A DNA stretch of 64,000 bases from DASZTV01 sp035550655 (GTDB lineage: Bacteria; Actinomycetota; Actinomycetes; JAFAQI01): contig DASZOU010000001.1 in assembly GCA_035550655.1 (NCBI GenBank), positions 1 to 64,000 on the forward strand. The letters are read 5' to 3'. Made by a program: the position numbers and the translations under genes. The notes under the pieces are model-generated. The model was not told the origin of the DNA, did no database searches, and was given only the letters and a program-made list of their open reading frames with translations. This document shows, one piece after another, positions 32,404 to 40,937 of this stretch; position 1 is the first letter of the stretch; each line of letters opens with the position of its first letter.

Positions 32404-34914
32404 CTAGGAGACCTTAACCTCGTCGAGGTTGCCGGTACCGCTGGCGACCCTGACTCGCAGCGTGTGAACGCCGCTCGGAATCGCGAGGTGCCAGACCGGG
32501 ACTCCGCATCGGGTGAAGCTCTGGTTCTCCGACACGGTCTTGCTGTGACCCGCGACGGTTACGGTGACGGATCCCATGTCGGGGCCCTTGCAGGCGTACA
32601 GCGTCGCCAGGTCGCCCTCGATTCGCACGCTCGCCGTGTGACCGCCCGACGCTGTGACGTAGCTGCCGCTCAGTGCACCGGAAGCGGCGAGGCGGTGCCA
32701 TCCGTGGCTGTAGTTCCAGCCTCTGCTTCCGTTCTTGGCGGTGGTGCTGATGCGAACCGGAGAGCCGCTCACCTCGGCCGCGTTGCCGTTGGAGTCGACG
32801 AGCGAATGACTCACCCACACGTCGTAGGTCCCGCCCGTAGCAAACGGGTGCGCGGGTGTGAAGACGTACTGCTTCGCCGACGAGCCGAGGCGCAACGAAC
32901 CGGCGACGGCGTGCGACACCGACTCCCCGTCGGGAACGATCTTCACCGTGCGGCCGCTGACGCCCTTCACCACATCGCTCAAGTGGATGTGAAGCGGATG
33001 CAGGATTCCGACGCCGCTCTTTGTCGTGATTGACACCTGGGGACCGGTTGCATTTATGGCGAACTGCCGAGTCGTGCTCCAGGTGAGCTGGTTGTCGCTT
33101 TCGTCATGGCCCACAACGCGCCAAAAGTAGTGACCGCTGCCGAGACCCCCGGTCGAATCGGTGTACTGGGTCAGATCAATGCCCGACACATCGAGTACTG
33201 GCGCCGCGAAGGAGTCGTCCCTGCTGACCTGAAGTTCGTAGTTCTTGACTTCCTCGCTTCCTTGCGACCCTCCCGTGATGTAATCGCGCCAGTGGAATGT
33301 GAAGGAGTGACCGTCTTCGGTTGCTCCATCTGCCGGCGACGTCAGGATCACGGGACCGCTTCGCTTCTTGAAAGAGCTAATGGCGCTCACCGACTTGACG
33401 GCTTCCGAGGACGCGACGCTGATTTGAGGGCTCGCTCCGCTGATGCTTCCATCGGGATTCTCCACCTGGAATGTGACGTTACCGCCGGGCACGGGCGCGT
33501 TGAAGCTGAACGAGACTGACTCAGTCATATCCGCGTTGGTTGTGACGGTGGGAATGCTCGTCACGACGCCGGCGGAGGGGACGACGCAGGCTCCTGCCGC
33601 CACGCCGGATCCGGTGATAGTGACGGTGCCTGTTGTGCCACCCTGCATTGACTGCTTCCCGCTGGGACCGCTTGGACTAACGGTTACGGCTGCCACTGTT
33701 GGCGCTTTGGCTGAGCCTGTGGTCGTAGGCGTCGGGCACGTTTGGTTGGCGGCAGGCGGCGGGGTGCAAAGCACGCCGGTTCCGCCGCAGACGGCCGCTT
33801 CAACCTGCCAGAAGTAGGGCTTTCCGGAGGCGGCATCAGGGTCGCCCGGCTGTGCATCTTGATAGGAATCTGGTGGTGTGAAGGTCGGATATTGTGCGGT
33901 GTATTCGCGATACGTCGTTGTGGCGTCCGGGTCAAGGTACACCAGCACGTTATAGGTATTTGCGCCCGTCACCGGGGTCCAAGAAAACGTCGGCGTGAGC
34001 GGGCATGGCGTCTCGAAGTCGCAGGAGTTGGAAAGCGCGGTGTTCGCGTGCCAACTTGTCGTCAGGCCACTCACACTCCCACTGCCGCCGCTCGGATTCT
34101 TGTAGATGAACGGTCCACCAGTGGCGTCCTCGAACGGTGCGTCGCATTCGGGGAGCTGTGCTCCGCAGCCCGTCGCGCCGTTAACTTCAATCGCAGATGC
34201 TGTGGTGTCGTCAAACGGCGCAACACCCCAGTAGTAAGAGGTGCCGTCTGTCACCTCGCCGCCGCACGACGCCGTCCCCTCGCCCGTCGCGGTGACACCG
34301 CCGAATCCCGGCGTAAAGGACGTTGCGTTCGTGAAGCACCCTCCAACCTGGTTGGCCAGCGCGACGGAACTCACCGGGCTCGTCGAGAAGATCACGTAAT
34401 ACTCGGATGCCTCATAGACAGGCGCCCATTCGAGGGTCGGATTCGCGCTCGACGGGGTTTGGAGGACCTGAATCGGCAACTCCCATTCGTGCAGGAATCG
34501 CCAATCCTTGGAGAAGCCGCCCCACGTGCCACCCACCATTGCGCGGACTCGCCAGTAGTACGAAGCGTGGGGCAAACCCTCGGGCATTTCGTACACGGTC
34601 GCCATTGTTTCGGCTGTGTAGACGGTGTTGTTGGTCCAATCTTGGTTACGTCCGATCTCAAGCTGGTACTTGGATGCGCCTGCGACCGGCTTCCACTGGA
34701 AGATGAGGTCCTTGACCCTTGTCGAGGTCTCGTCGGCCGGGCTGACCAGCACGGGACACGGGATCTTGCTGGATCCGCTTGTGACGGTCCCTCGAGTCGA
34801 ACACCCGGCCAGCGGTCCGCCAGAGGCGAACGAGGGTGTCGCCGGGGCACCCACCCCCACCGCGACAGCGGCGACCGACAAGATGATCAGCGTGAGGCGG
34901 CGAAGCAGTGCCAC
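32404..34914 (-). CDS. Large secreted protein with fibronectin-type III-like repeats
   Basis: An 836-residue protein from GTG 34914, which has GGGAG upstream. A signal peptide (LLRRLTLIILSVAAVAVGVG, then APATPSFA) is followed by several FnIII-like units, each with the pattern PVLVSPAD...FQWKPVAGASKYQLEI...YYWRVRA: near residues 50-150, 150-240, 300-385 and 520-620. An IPT/Ig-like region (about 410-510) and Ig/jelly-roll-like C-terminal domains follow (last about 190 residues). No sortase signal, membrane anchor or catalytic motif is seen. An extracellular binding or adhesion role is a guess. The gene has visibly lower G+C than its neighbours (33 of 60 bases at 33841-33900 by my count) and is the only leftward gene in a long rightward region. 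Confidence 0.88.
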   Translation of the reverse strand: MALLRRLTLIILSVAAVAVGVGAPATPSFASGGPLAGCSTRGTVTSGSSKIPCPVLVSPADETSTRVKDLIFQWKPVAGASKYQLEIGRNQDWTNNTVYTAETMATVYEMPEGLPHASYYWRVRAMVGGTWGGFSKDWRFLHEWELPIQVLQTPSSANPTLEWAPVYEASEYYVIFSTSPVSSVALANQVGGCFTNATSFTPGFGGVTATGEGTASCGGEVTDGTSYYWGVAPFDDTTASAIEVNGATGCGAQLPECDAPFEDATGGPFIYKNPSGGSGSVSGLTTSWHANTALSNSCDFETPCPLTPTFSWTPVTGANTYNVLVYLDPDATTTYREYTAQYPTFTPPDSYQDAQPGDPDAASGKPYFWQVEAAVCGGTGVLCTPPPAANQTCPTPTTTGSAKAPTVAAVTVSPSGPSGKQSMQGGTTGTVTITGSGVAAGACVVPSAGVVTSIPTVTTNADMTESVSFSFNAPVPGGNVTFQVENPDGSISGASPQISVASSEAVKSVSAISSFKKRSGPVILTSPADGATEDGHSFTFHWRDYITGGSQGSEEVKNYELQVSRDDSFAAPVLDVSGIDLTQYTDSTGGLGSGHYFWRVVGHDESDNQLTWSTTRQFAINATGPQVSITTKSGVGILHPLHIHLSDVVKGVSGRTVKIVPDGESVSHAVAGSLRLGSSAKQYVFTPAHPFATGGTYDVWVSHSLVDSNGNAAEVSGSPVRISTTAKNGSRGWNYSHGWHRLAASGALSGSYVTASGGHTASVRIEGDLATLYACKGPDMGSVTVTVAGHSKTVSENQSFTRCGVPVWHLAIPSGVHTLRVRVASGTGNLDEVKVS

Positions 34915-35024
34915 GATGTGAACTCCCGTTGCTCGTTGACGGCGCGCCCGTCACAGGCGTCGCTTCTGGCATCGGCGGGCCCGTTGGGGCGCTGTACTTC
35001 GGTCACCCGAATGGAGTAACACAC

Positions 35025-36107
35025 ATGAGGACGGACAGCCGACTCGCGACACGCCGAGCGGCGGCCGTCGCGGCGCTGCCCGGGGACGTCGACGCGGTCC
35101 TGGTCACCCGGCCGGAGAACGTGCGGTACCTGTCCGGCTTCACCGGCTCGAACGGTGCGCTGCTCCTTGGCCACGAGACATCCCCGGTGTTAGCCACTGA
35201 TGGGCGGTATGTCCTGCAAGCGGCGGCCGAGGCCCCGGATGTCGAGGTCGTGGAGCGATCCCGGGTGGCCGAGGCGCTGGTGGAGCGGGCGGCCTCGGCC
35301 GGCATGACACGGCTCGGCATCGAGGCACACCACCTCACGGTCGACCTGCAGCGCAGCCTCGAGCAGGCGGGCGCCGGCCGAGTCGAGCTCCTCGCCGCCG
35401 GCCGGCTGGTCGAGAAGCTGCGGACAATCAAGGACGGCGACGAAGTCGAGGCGCTGCGCCGCGCTTGCGCAGCCACCGACCGCGCGTTCGAGTCGCTCCT
35501 CGACCGGCTGCGGCCTGGCATCACCGAGCGCGACGCCGAGTGGGCGCTGATCACGGCGCTGCGGGAGGCGGGTGCTGACGGGCCGTCGTTTCCGAGCATC
35601 GTCGCGTTCGGCCCGAACGCCGCGATCCCCCACCACCAGCCCGGTTCGCGGCCACTCGCCCGGGGCGATCTGATCAAGCTCGACTTCGGCGCACTCGTCG
35701 ACGGCTATCACGCAGACATGACCCGCACGGTCGTGTCCGGGCCGGCCGCGCACTGGCAGCGTGACCTGCATGAGGCGGTTCGTGCAATCCAGTGGGAACT
35801 GTCGGCCGCGGTGGCGCCGGGTGTCGTGCCGGCTGATTTGGACCGCGAGATGCGACGTCTGCTCACAGCCGCCGGCTACCAGGTCCGCCATGGGTTGGGA
35901 CACGGGGTGGGACTGGAGATCCACGAGGATCCATTTCTCACCGAACGCTCGCCGGCGCCGGCCCTGGAGTCGGGCATGGTGATGACCGTCGAACCCGGCA
36001 TCTATCTGGAAGGCCATGGCGGGGTCCGCATCGAAGACACCGTCCTGGTGGGGGAGGGCCGTTGCGAGTCGCTGACGACATCCAGTCGCGACCTGATCGA
36101 GTGCTGA
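35025..36107 (+). CDS. pepQ: M24B family aminopeptidase (Xaa-Pro dipeptidase/aminopeptidase)
   Basis: A 360-residue protein with an N-terminal creatinase-like domain (LVTRPENVRYLSGFTGSNGA) and a C-terminal pita-bread catalytic domain. Metal ligands are seen in KLDFGALVDGYHADMTRTV (two Asp), GLGHGVGLEIHEDP (His), VTVEPGIYL (Glu) and GGVRIEDTVLV (Glu). It cuts N-terminal residues next to proline. ATG 35025 has GGAG 8 bases upstream; earlier in-frame codons lie over the divergent promoter region and are not used. This gene precedes efp in many actinobacteria; Xaa-Pro specificity itself is not proven. Confidence 0.93.
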   Translation: MRTDSRLATRRAAAVAALPGDVDAVLVTRPENVRYLSGFTGSNGALLLGHETSPVLATDGRYVLQAAAEAPDVEVVERSRVAEALVERAASAGMTRLGIEAHHLTVDLQRSLEQAGAGRVELLAAGRLVEKLRTIKDGDEVEALRRACAATDRAFESLLDRLRPGITERDAEWALITALREAGADGPSFPSIVAFGPNAAIPHHQPGSRPLARGDLIKLDFGALVDGYHADMTRTVVSGPAAHWQRDLHEAVRAIQWELSAAVAPGVVPADLDREMRRLLTAAGYQVRHGLGHGVGLEIHEDPFLTERSPAPALESGMVMTVEPGIYLEGHGGVRIEDTVLVGEGRCESLTTSSRDLIEC

Positions 36108-36118
36108 CGACTGCTGGA

Positions 36119-37267
36119 ATGAGTGGTTGGCGGCTGTTGGTCCGATGCCGTTACGTCGGGCTCGCTCTCGTTACCTTGTGGTTCTTCCGGTACGGAATCC
36201 ATCGACGCCATTCTGGGTTGTCCGACTGGAACACCGTCGAGTACGGCGCGCGGACGTTGATCCACTTCAATCAGCATTACGACACGGGCGCCCTCTCGCT
36301 CTACGCGCACTACCCCTTCATCCAGATCGGGCCGCCCGCTCTGCTGATTGTCGCGGCCATGCAGTGGATGTCGCCGTTCACAGTCGGAAATCTGGTGCCG
36401 GCCGGGATGTGCGCGGCTGCGGTCGCGTGTCTGTGGGCGATCGAACGCGGCGCGGTTGCTTGGCAGGGCGAGGAACGACGCTCGAGAATGCGCCTCCTCG
36501 TCTTCCTGGCGGGGCTAGTCGCACTGCCGCTGTGGGCGTACTACGCCGCGACCTGGCGTCACCTCGAGGACACGATCGCCACAGTCGGAATCATCTGGGC
36601 GGCGGCGTTGATCTCGCGGGGCAGGTACTGGTTCCTCGCCGCTGTTCTGGTCGGACTCGCCGTGGCGTCCAAGCCCTGGTCGCTTGCGGCCGCATCCGTG
36701 CTGATCGCGCTGCCACGGGAACGACGCGCTCCCGCCGCTCTCGTGGCGATCGCGACGACCGGCGCGTTCTGGGCACCGTTCGTGCTCGGAGCGCATGGCA
36801 CGTTGCAGGCGCTCAGCAGTCTCCGGCTGCAGATTGCCGATGGCTCCGACCTCCGTCTGATCACTCACGCGATTGAAGCCCCGACCTGGGTTCGTCCGGT
36901 CCAGCTGGTCGGGGGGTTCCTGCTGTGCGCCGTGGTGGCGCGCACCAGAACGTGGACCGCGGTCCCCTTGCTGGCGTTCGGCCTCCGCGTGGTGACCGAT
37001 CCAGAGGTCTGGCCGTACTACGGGCTGCCGGTGCTCCTCGCGGCAGTGTGGTTCGACGCGACGCGAAACGGTCGGTGGCTACCGTGGATGACCGCCGCGA
37101 CGGCCATCGTGGAGTTCGCGATGCCTCATGCCGGGGCACTGCCCGTCGAGCTCGCACGACTCGGATGGTTCCTCGCGATTGTCGTTGCGGTCGTCGTCGA
37201 GGCGCGTGGCGTTCGGCCCGTAGTCTGGTCGCCGTGGCGACGACGAATGACCTCAAGAACGGGATGA
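36119..37267 (+). CDS. Polytopic membrane protein, possible GT-C/GT87-type glycosyltransferase
   Basis: About 382 residues with roughly 9-10 hydrophobic helices. The first outside loop has SDWNTVEYGARTLIHFNQHY and LYAHYPFIQIGPP, an acidic-plus-aromatic pattern like that of membrane mannosyltransferases using polyprenyl-linked sugars (GT-C/DUF2029). The assignment is tentative, since no signature residue can be fixed. ATG 36119 is preferred; an upstream TTG would overlap pepQ. Its last 34 bases overlap efp. Such a gene is not part of the usual pepQ-efp pair, so it looks inserted. Confidence 0.65.
   Translation: MSGWRLLVRCRYVGLALVTLWFFRYGIHRRHSGLSDWNTVEYGARTLIHFNQHYDTGALSLYAHYPFIQIGPPALLIVAAMQWMSPFTVGNLVPAGMCAAAVACLWAIERGAVAWQGEERRSRMRLLVFLAGLVALPLWAYYAATWRHLEDTIATVGIIWAAALISRGRYWFLAAVLVGLAVASKPWSLAAASVLIALPRERRAPAALVAIATTGAFWAPFVLGAHGTLQALSSLRLQIADGSDLRLITHAIEAPTWVRPVQLVGGFLLCAVVARTRTWTAVPLLAFGLRVVTDPEVWPYYGLPVLLAAVWFDATRNGRWLPWMTAATAIVEFAMPHAGALPVELARLGWFLAIVVAVVVEARGVRPVVWSPWRRRMTSRTG
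37221..37226 (+). promoter_or_regulatory. Candidate -10 box of efp (leaderless)
   Basis: TAGTCT lies 7 bases before the GTG of efp and inside the end of the membrane-protein gene. No ribosome-binding site is present, which suggests a leaderless efp-nusB transcript. Confidence 0.5.
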
Positions 37268-37797
37268 CGCTCGACCTCGACGGTGTGCTGTGGAACGTCG
37301 TGGAGTTCCAGCATGTGAAGCCGGGCAAGGGCGGCGCGTTCGTGCGCAGCAAGCTCAAGAACGTGCTGACCGGGCAGGTCGTCGAGCGCACGTTCAACGC
37401 CGGCGTGAAGATCGACACCGCCACGGTGGACAAGCGTGAGATGACCTACCTCTACGCCGACGGCTCGGATTTCGTTTTCATGGACACCGACACCTACGAC
37501 CAGATCCACGTGCCGGCGGCCGCCGTGGGTGACGCCAAGGACTACCTGCTCGAGAACACCAACGCCACCGTGGCGGTTCACGACGACACCGTGCTGTACG
37601 TCGAGCTCCCGGCATCGGTTGAGCTCACGATCACCTACACCGAGCCGGGTGTGCAGGGCGACCGCTCCACGGGCGGCACCAAGCCGGCAACGCTCGAGAC
37701 CGGCGCCACCGTGCAGGTGCCGCTGTTCGTGACCCAGGGCGAGAAGATCAAGGTCGACACCAGGGACGGCCGCTACATCGGCCGCGTCAGCTCGTAG
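37234..37797 (+). CDS. efp: Translation elongation factor P
   Basis: A 187-residue protein, normal length, with three OB/KOW-like domains. The domain I loop reads HVKPGKGGAFVRSKLKN, with the modifiable-position residue in the PGKGGAF tip; FVFMDTDTYDQI and the C-terminal KVDTRDGRYIGRVSS are typical. It relieves ribosome stalling at consecutive prolines, which fits the many Pro-rich proteins encoded in this window. GTG start at 37234. Followed by nusB after 7 bases. Confidence 0.97.
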   Translation: MATTNDLKNGMTLDLDGVLWNVVEFQHVKPGKGGAFVRSKLKNVLTGQVVERTFNAGVKIDTATVDKREMTYLYADGSDFVFMDTDTYDQIHVPAAAVGDAKDYLLENTNATVAVHDDTVLYVELPASVELTITYTEPGVQGDRSTGGTKPATLETGATVQVPLFVTQGEKIKVDTRDGRYIGRVSS

Positions 37798-37804
37798 CTT
37801 CCCC

Positions 37805-38209
37805 TTGGCAGCGAGAAGCAAGGCGCGCAAGAGGGCCCTCGACGTCTTGTTCGAGGCCGACCAGCGGCAGACCGATCCGCGCATGACCCTCGAGCAGTGG
37901 GTGGATCGCGCCGACCCGCCCGTTCAGGAGTACGCCCAGACGCTCGTCACAGGCGTCGCTGAGAACTGTGCCAGGATCGACGAGTTGCTGTCGGAATGCT
38001 CTGACGGATGGTCGGTCAGCCGGATGCCGTCGGTAGACCGTGCGGTGCTCCGCATCGCGGTGTACGAGGTCTTGTGGCGTGAGGACATCCCGATCGCCGT
38101 GGCGATCGACGAGGCGGTCGAGCTCGCCAAGTCGCTGTCGACCGATGACTCGCCGGCATTCGTGAACGGGGTGCTATCCAGGGTCGCCCGCGAGGCCACG
38201 CCTTCGTGA
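37805..38209 (+). CDS. nusB: Transcription antitermination factor NusB
   Basis: A 134-residue, all-helical RNA-binding protein (ARSKARKRALDVLFEADQRQ; SVDRAVLRIAVYEVLWREDI; AIDEAVELAKSLSTDDSPAF; VNGVLSRVARE). It binds boxA RNA with NusE for rRNA antitermination. The start is the unusual codon TTG at 37805, since the conserved N-terminus begins right after it and no ATG/GTG fits. No strong ribosome-binding site, so translational coupling to efp is likely. Confidence 0.94.
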   Translation: MAARSKARKRALDVLFEADQRQTDPRMTLEQWVDRADPPVQEYAQTLVTGVAENCARIDELLSECSDGWSVSRMPSVDRAVLRIAVYEVLWREDIPIAVAIDEAVELAKSLSTDDSPAFVNGVLSRVAREATPS

Positions 38210-38386
38210 GGTCTCACCTTTGTGAGGTATCAGAGGGGACAGCCGAGCCGATCACGTGCCGCGGGGCCGTGGCGGACAACGTGATGGCTGCGCCAAACTG
38301 ATCGGTGGCCCGCCGATGACGTCATGGAGGTAACGCGCACCGGCTCGAGGCCGGCGGAACGGTCACTGCCGTCGTGCCCGGGCCCG

Positions 38387-38392
38387 TAGACT
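38387..38392 (+). promoter_or_regulatory. Candidate -10 box of the second aminotransferase gene (leaderless)
   Basis: TAGACT lies 6 bases before the GTG at 38399. It is preceded by a 177-base gap after nusB that holds a small dyad (CTCAC...GTGAG near 38215-38227) and a TGACGTCA palindrome but no gene. Confidence 0.45.
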
Positions 38393-38398
38393 GCCCAG

Positions 38399-39634
38399 GT
38401 GCCTTCGGCCAATGTTGCCGCTCGGGTCTCCAACTATGCCCGTGATCAAGCTCTCCGCGTCGGTCGAGGCGAGAAGCCGGTTCAAGGGCTCGTCAATCGT
38501 ACCGTCGGGCTCGACGACGTGGTCCTCGCGCAGCGGCTGCTCCGCGAGCTGGATGAGCACGATAACCCTGCACCAGTGCATTCCTACGAGGAGGACTTCC
38601 GGCGCTTGCTCGGTGCCGGCCCATATGTCACCGCTTGGTCGAGCGCAAGGGTTGCGCTGTCGGCTGGACTGAAAGCTCTGCGACTCCAGCCCGGCGACGA
38701 CGTGCTACTGCCCGGCTACACCTGTGTCGTAGTTGCCAACGCCTTGCGATACGCCGAGATCAATCCGATCTTCGTCGACATCGAGCTCGACACGTTCGGA
38801 CCGTCGATCGAAAGCATCAGAGAGCGACTCACACCTGACACCAAGGCGATCCTCGTCCAGCACCTCTACGGACTCGTCGCCCGCGATTACGGAGACATTC
38901 AGACTCTGTGCCAGGAACGCGGGATCCGGCTCATCGACGACTGCTCTCACGCCGCGGGCGCCCAGTTCCTCGGCGGCATGGTGGGGACCACGGCCGACCT
39001 GGCGATCTATTCCAGCGAGCAATCGAAGGTGTACAGCACAATCCAGGGCGGCGTAGCCACAACGAGAGATCCCGAGGTCTACCAGCGATTGCACTTTGAA
39101 TGGCACAGCGCGAAACCGTCGGGCCGCGGGTTTACCGAACGACTGCTGCGGAACGTGCAACTGGCCTACCTGGAAAGCGCGAACCCGTTGAGGGCGTTCA
39201 CGGGACCCGTCGGTCGACGACTCTGGAATCAGCATCGCCTCACCTCTACGCCTCCGGAAGAAGAGATGGGCTGCAAGCCGCTTCACTACGGGCGGCGTAT
39301 GTCGGCACCTGTAGCCCGTATCGGGTCTAACCAGCTGCGCAAGCTGGCAAGCAACAACGCCAAGCGACGAGCGGCCGCGGAGCGGTGGCGCGGATGGGCG
39401 GATGAACATGGCTATGCCACGCCCTTGGTGGTGGACGGAAGTGAGCCTGTCTTCCTCCGATACCCGGTTCTCGTTCCGGCCGCGATGAAGCAGGACACCA
39501 GCTGGGGTCGCGACCTTGGCGTGGAAGTGGGTATCTGGTTCGCCTCACAACTGCACCCTGTTCCGGGGGAGATCGAGTCGTGTCCGAACGCACAGCACGC
39601 CGTCGAGCACTGCGTCAATCTGCCCACCCTGTGA
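38399..39634 (+). CDS. DegT/DnrJ/EryC1/StrS-family aminotransferase (second)
   Basis: A 411-residue protein. PLP motifs are TAWSSARVALSAGLKALR, LIDDCSHAAGAQF and YSSEQSKVYSTIQGG with Lys210 as Schiff-base residue. It is only distantly similar to the enzyme at 6568 and has a 60-residue N-terminal extension. It probably makes an amino sugar for a surface glycan. With the acyltransferase that follows it forms a two-gene unit between nusB and pyrR, a place where actinobacteria usually have no sugar genes. Confidence 0.88.
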   Translation: MPSANVAARVSNYARDQALRVGRGEKPVQGLVNRTVGLDDVVLAQRLLRELDEHDNPAPVHSYEEDFRRLLGAGPYVTAWSSARVALSAGLKALRLQPGDDVLLPGYTCVVVANALRYAEINPIFVDIELDTFGPSIESIRERLTPDTKAILVQHLYGLVARDYGDIQTLCQERGIRLIDDCSHAAGAQFLGGMVGTTADLAIYSSEQSKVYSTIQGGVATTRDPEVYQRLHFEWHSAKPSGRGFTERLLRNVQLAYLESANPLRAFTGPVGRRLWNQHRLTSTPPEEEMGCKPLHYGRRMSAPVARIGSNQLRKLASNNAKRRAAAERWRGWADEHGYATPLVVDGSEPVFLRYPVLVPAAMKQDTSWGRDLGVEVGIWFASQLHPVPGEIESCPNAQHAVEHCVNLPTL

Positions 39635-40185
39635 GGCAGAGAGTCGCCCGGCTGCTACTTCCGGTCGCCAGCCAATCGAGAAGCGCGCTCGGCGCACGTA
39701 TCCGTTCCCGCGCGTACGGCACGCGCTGTCTGATCGATACGGGGGTCACGATCACGAATGCGCGGCGGTTCGTCTCCGGCCCCTCCTGTGCGCTGTACCA
39801 CGGGACGTACGTGCTGAACGACGAGGGCGAGTTCACGCTGGGCGACGGGTCACACTTGGGCGCTTACTGCTATGTCAACGCTGCCTTCGGCTCCGTCGAG
39901 ATCGGTGACCACGTCGCCATCGGCCCCGGCACGAAGATCTTCGCTTACTCCAACGGATACGAGACCGGACGTTGGGTCACGGACACGAAGGTTCAGGCCA
40001 ATGTTCGAATCGGCAGGAATGTGTTCATCGGAGCGAACGTAGTGGTTCTGCCGGGCGCGGTGATCGAGGACGACGTGGTTGTGGGCGCGGGATCTGTTGT
40101 GCGCGGGGTGCTCGCAGCAGGCGGTGTGTACGTCGGATCGCCGGCCCGCCGCATCAAGTCTTTTGACGGTCGCGGGCGCGAATAA
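39631..40185 (+). CDS. Left-handed beta-helix (hexapeptide) acyltransferase
   Basis: About 184 residues from GTG 39631. The hexapeptide repeats are clear: FTLGDGSHLGAYCYVNA, VEIGDHVAIGPGTKIFAYSN, VRIGRNVFIGANVVVLPGAV and IEDDVVVGAGSVVRG, ending VYVGSPARRIKSF. This is the usual end of O- or N-acetyltransferases of sugars. GTG 39631 overlaps the aminotransferase stop by 4 bases; a GTG at 39580 would overlap by 55 and is less likely. It may acetylate the amino sugar made by its neighbour. Confidence 0.88.
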   Translation: MRQRVARLLLPVASQSRSALGARIRSRAYGTRCLIDTGVTITNARRFVSGPSCALYHGTYVLNDEGEFTLGDGSHLGAYCYVNAAFGSVEIGDHVAIGPGTKIFAYSNGYETGRWVTDTKVQANVRIGRNVFIGANVVVLPGAVIEDDVVVGAGSVVRGVLAAGGVYVGSPARRIKSFDGRGRE

Positions 40186-40244
40186 GCGGCTACGGATCTC
40201 CGGTCTATCGGTGAGCCCGCGATCGCGTCGGCTGGTGTGGCTGC

Positions 40245-40303
40245 TAACCTCTGGCTTGTACGACAACGTCCTTTAATCCCGTCCTGTGAGGCGGGCAAGG
40301 AGG
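40245..40303 (+). promoter_or_regulatory. pyr operon promoter and PyrR-binding leader RNA
   Basis: TAACCT at 40245-40250 is a good -10 box. In the short leader, 40278-40295 folds as CCCG-T-CC / GG-CGGG with the loop TGTGA, giving CCTGTGAGG, which matches the PyrR-binding loop consensus (CCNGNGAGG). The ribosome-binding site AAGGAGG (40297-40303) follows at once. As in mycobacterial pyrR leaders, UMP-bound PyrR would hold this hairpin and block translation of pyrR; no terminator/antiterminator pair is seen. Confidence 0.85.
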
Positions 40304-40310
40304 TGTCTAG

Positions 40311-40937
40311 ATGACGGCTGCGCAGCCTGCGCCTCGTCCGACCACCGGCGACCCCGCCATCGCCCGGCCCGTGCTCGAAGCCGACGACGTCCAGCGGGCG
40401 CTGACGCGCATCGCCCACGAGATCATCGAGCGAAACCAAGGGGCTGACCGGATCGTCCTGCTCGGAATCCCGACCCGCGGCGTCACCCTCGCCCGCCGGG
40501 TCGCCGCACGGATCGCTGACATCGAGAACGTCGAGGTTCCCGTCGGCGCGCTCGACGTGACCATGTACCGCGACGACCTGCGGTTGCGAGGGGTCCGGGC
40601 GTTGGAGGCGACCGACATCCCGGTCGCCGGCATCGACGACCTCACTGTCGTCCTGGTCGACGACGTGCTGTTCTCGGGACGCACCGTTCGCTCAGCGCTG
40701 GACGCGCTGTCCGACATCGGCCGGCCCCGTGCGGTCCAGCTCGCCGTACTCGTCGACCGGGGGCACCGCGAGCTCCCCGTGAAGGCCGACTACGTCGGCA
40801 AGAACATCCCGACATCGATGACCGAGACCGTCCACGTCCTACTAGAGGAGCACGACGGTCGCGATGCGGTGCTGCTCGGGCCCGCGGATCTCAAGCGGGA
40901 GCCGGGCCCGGCGAGCGCCGAGGAGGTCACCCAATGA
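40311..40937 (+). CDS. pyrR: Pyrimidine operon RNA-binding attenuation protein PyrR
   Basis: A 208-residue protein. The PRPP-binding loop VVLVDDVLFSGRTVRSALDA and LLGIPTRGVTLARR mark the PRTase fold; the basic region LRLRGVRALEATDIPV belongs to the RNA-binding face. It senses UMP/UTP and PRPP and represses the pyr operon through its leader, and may also act as a uracil phosphoribosyltransferase. ATG 40311 with a perfect ribosome-binding site. Overlaps pyrB by 4 bases. The first 20 residues are an extra Pro/Ala-rich tail. Confidence 0.96.
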   Translation: MTAAQPAPRPTTGDPAIARPVLEADDVQRALTRIAHEIIERNQGADRIVLLGIPTRGVTLARRVAARIADIENVEVPVGALDVTMYRDDLRLRGVRALEATDIPVAGIDDLTVVLVDDVLFSGRTVRSALDALSDIGRPRAVQLAVLVDRGHRELPVKADYVGKNIPTSMTETVHVLLEEHDGRDAVLLGPADLKREPGPASAEEVTQ

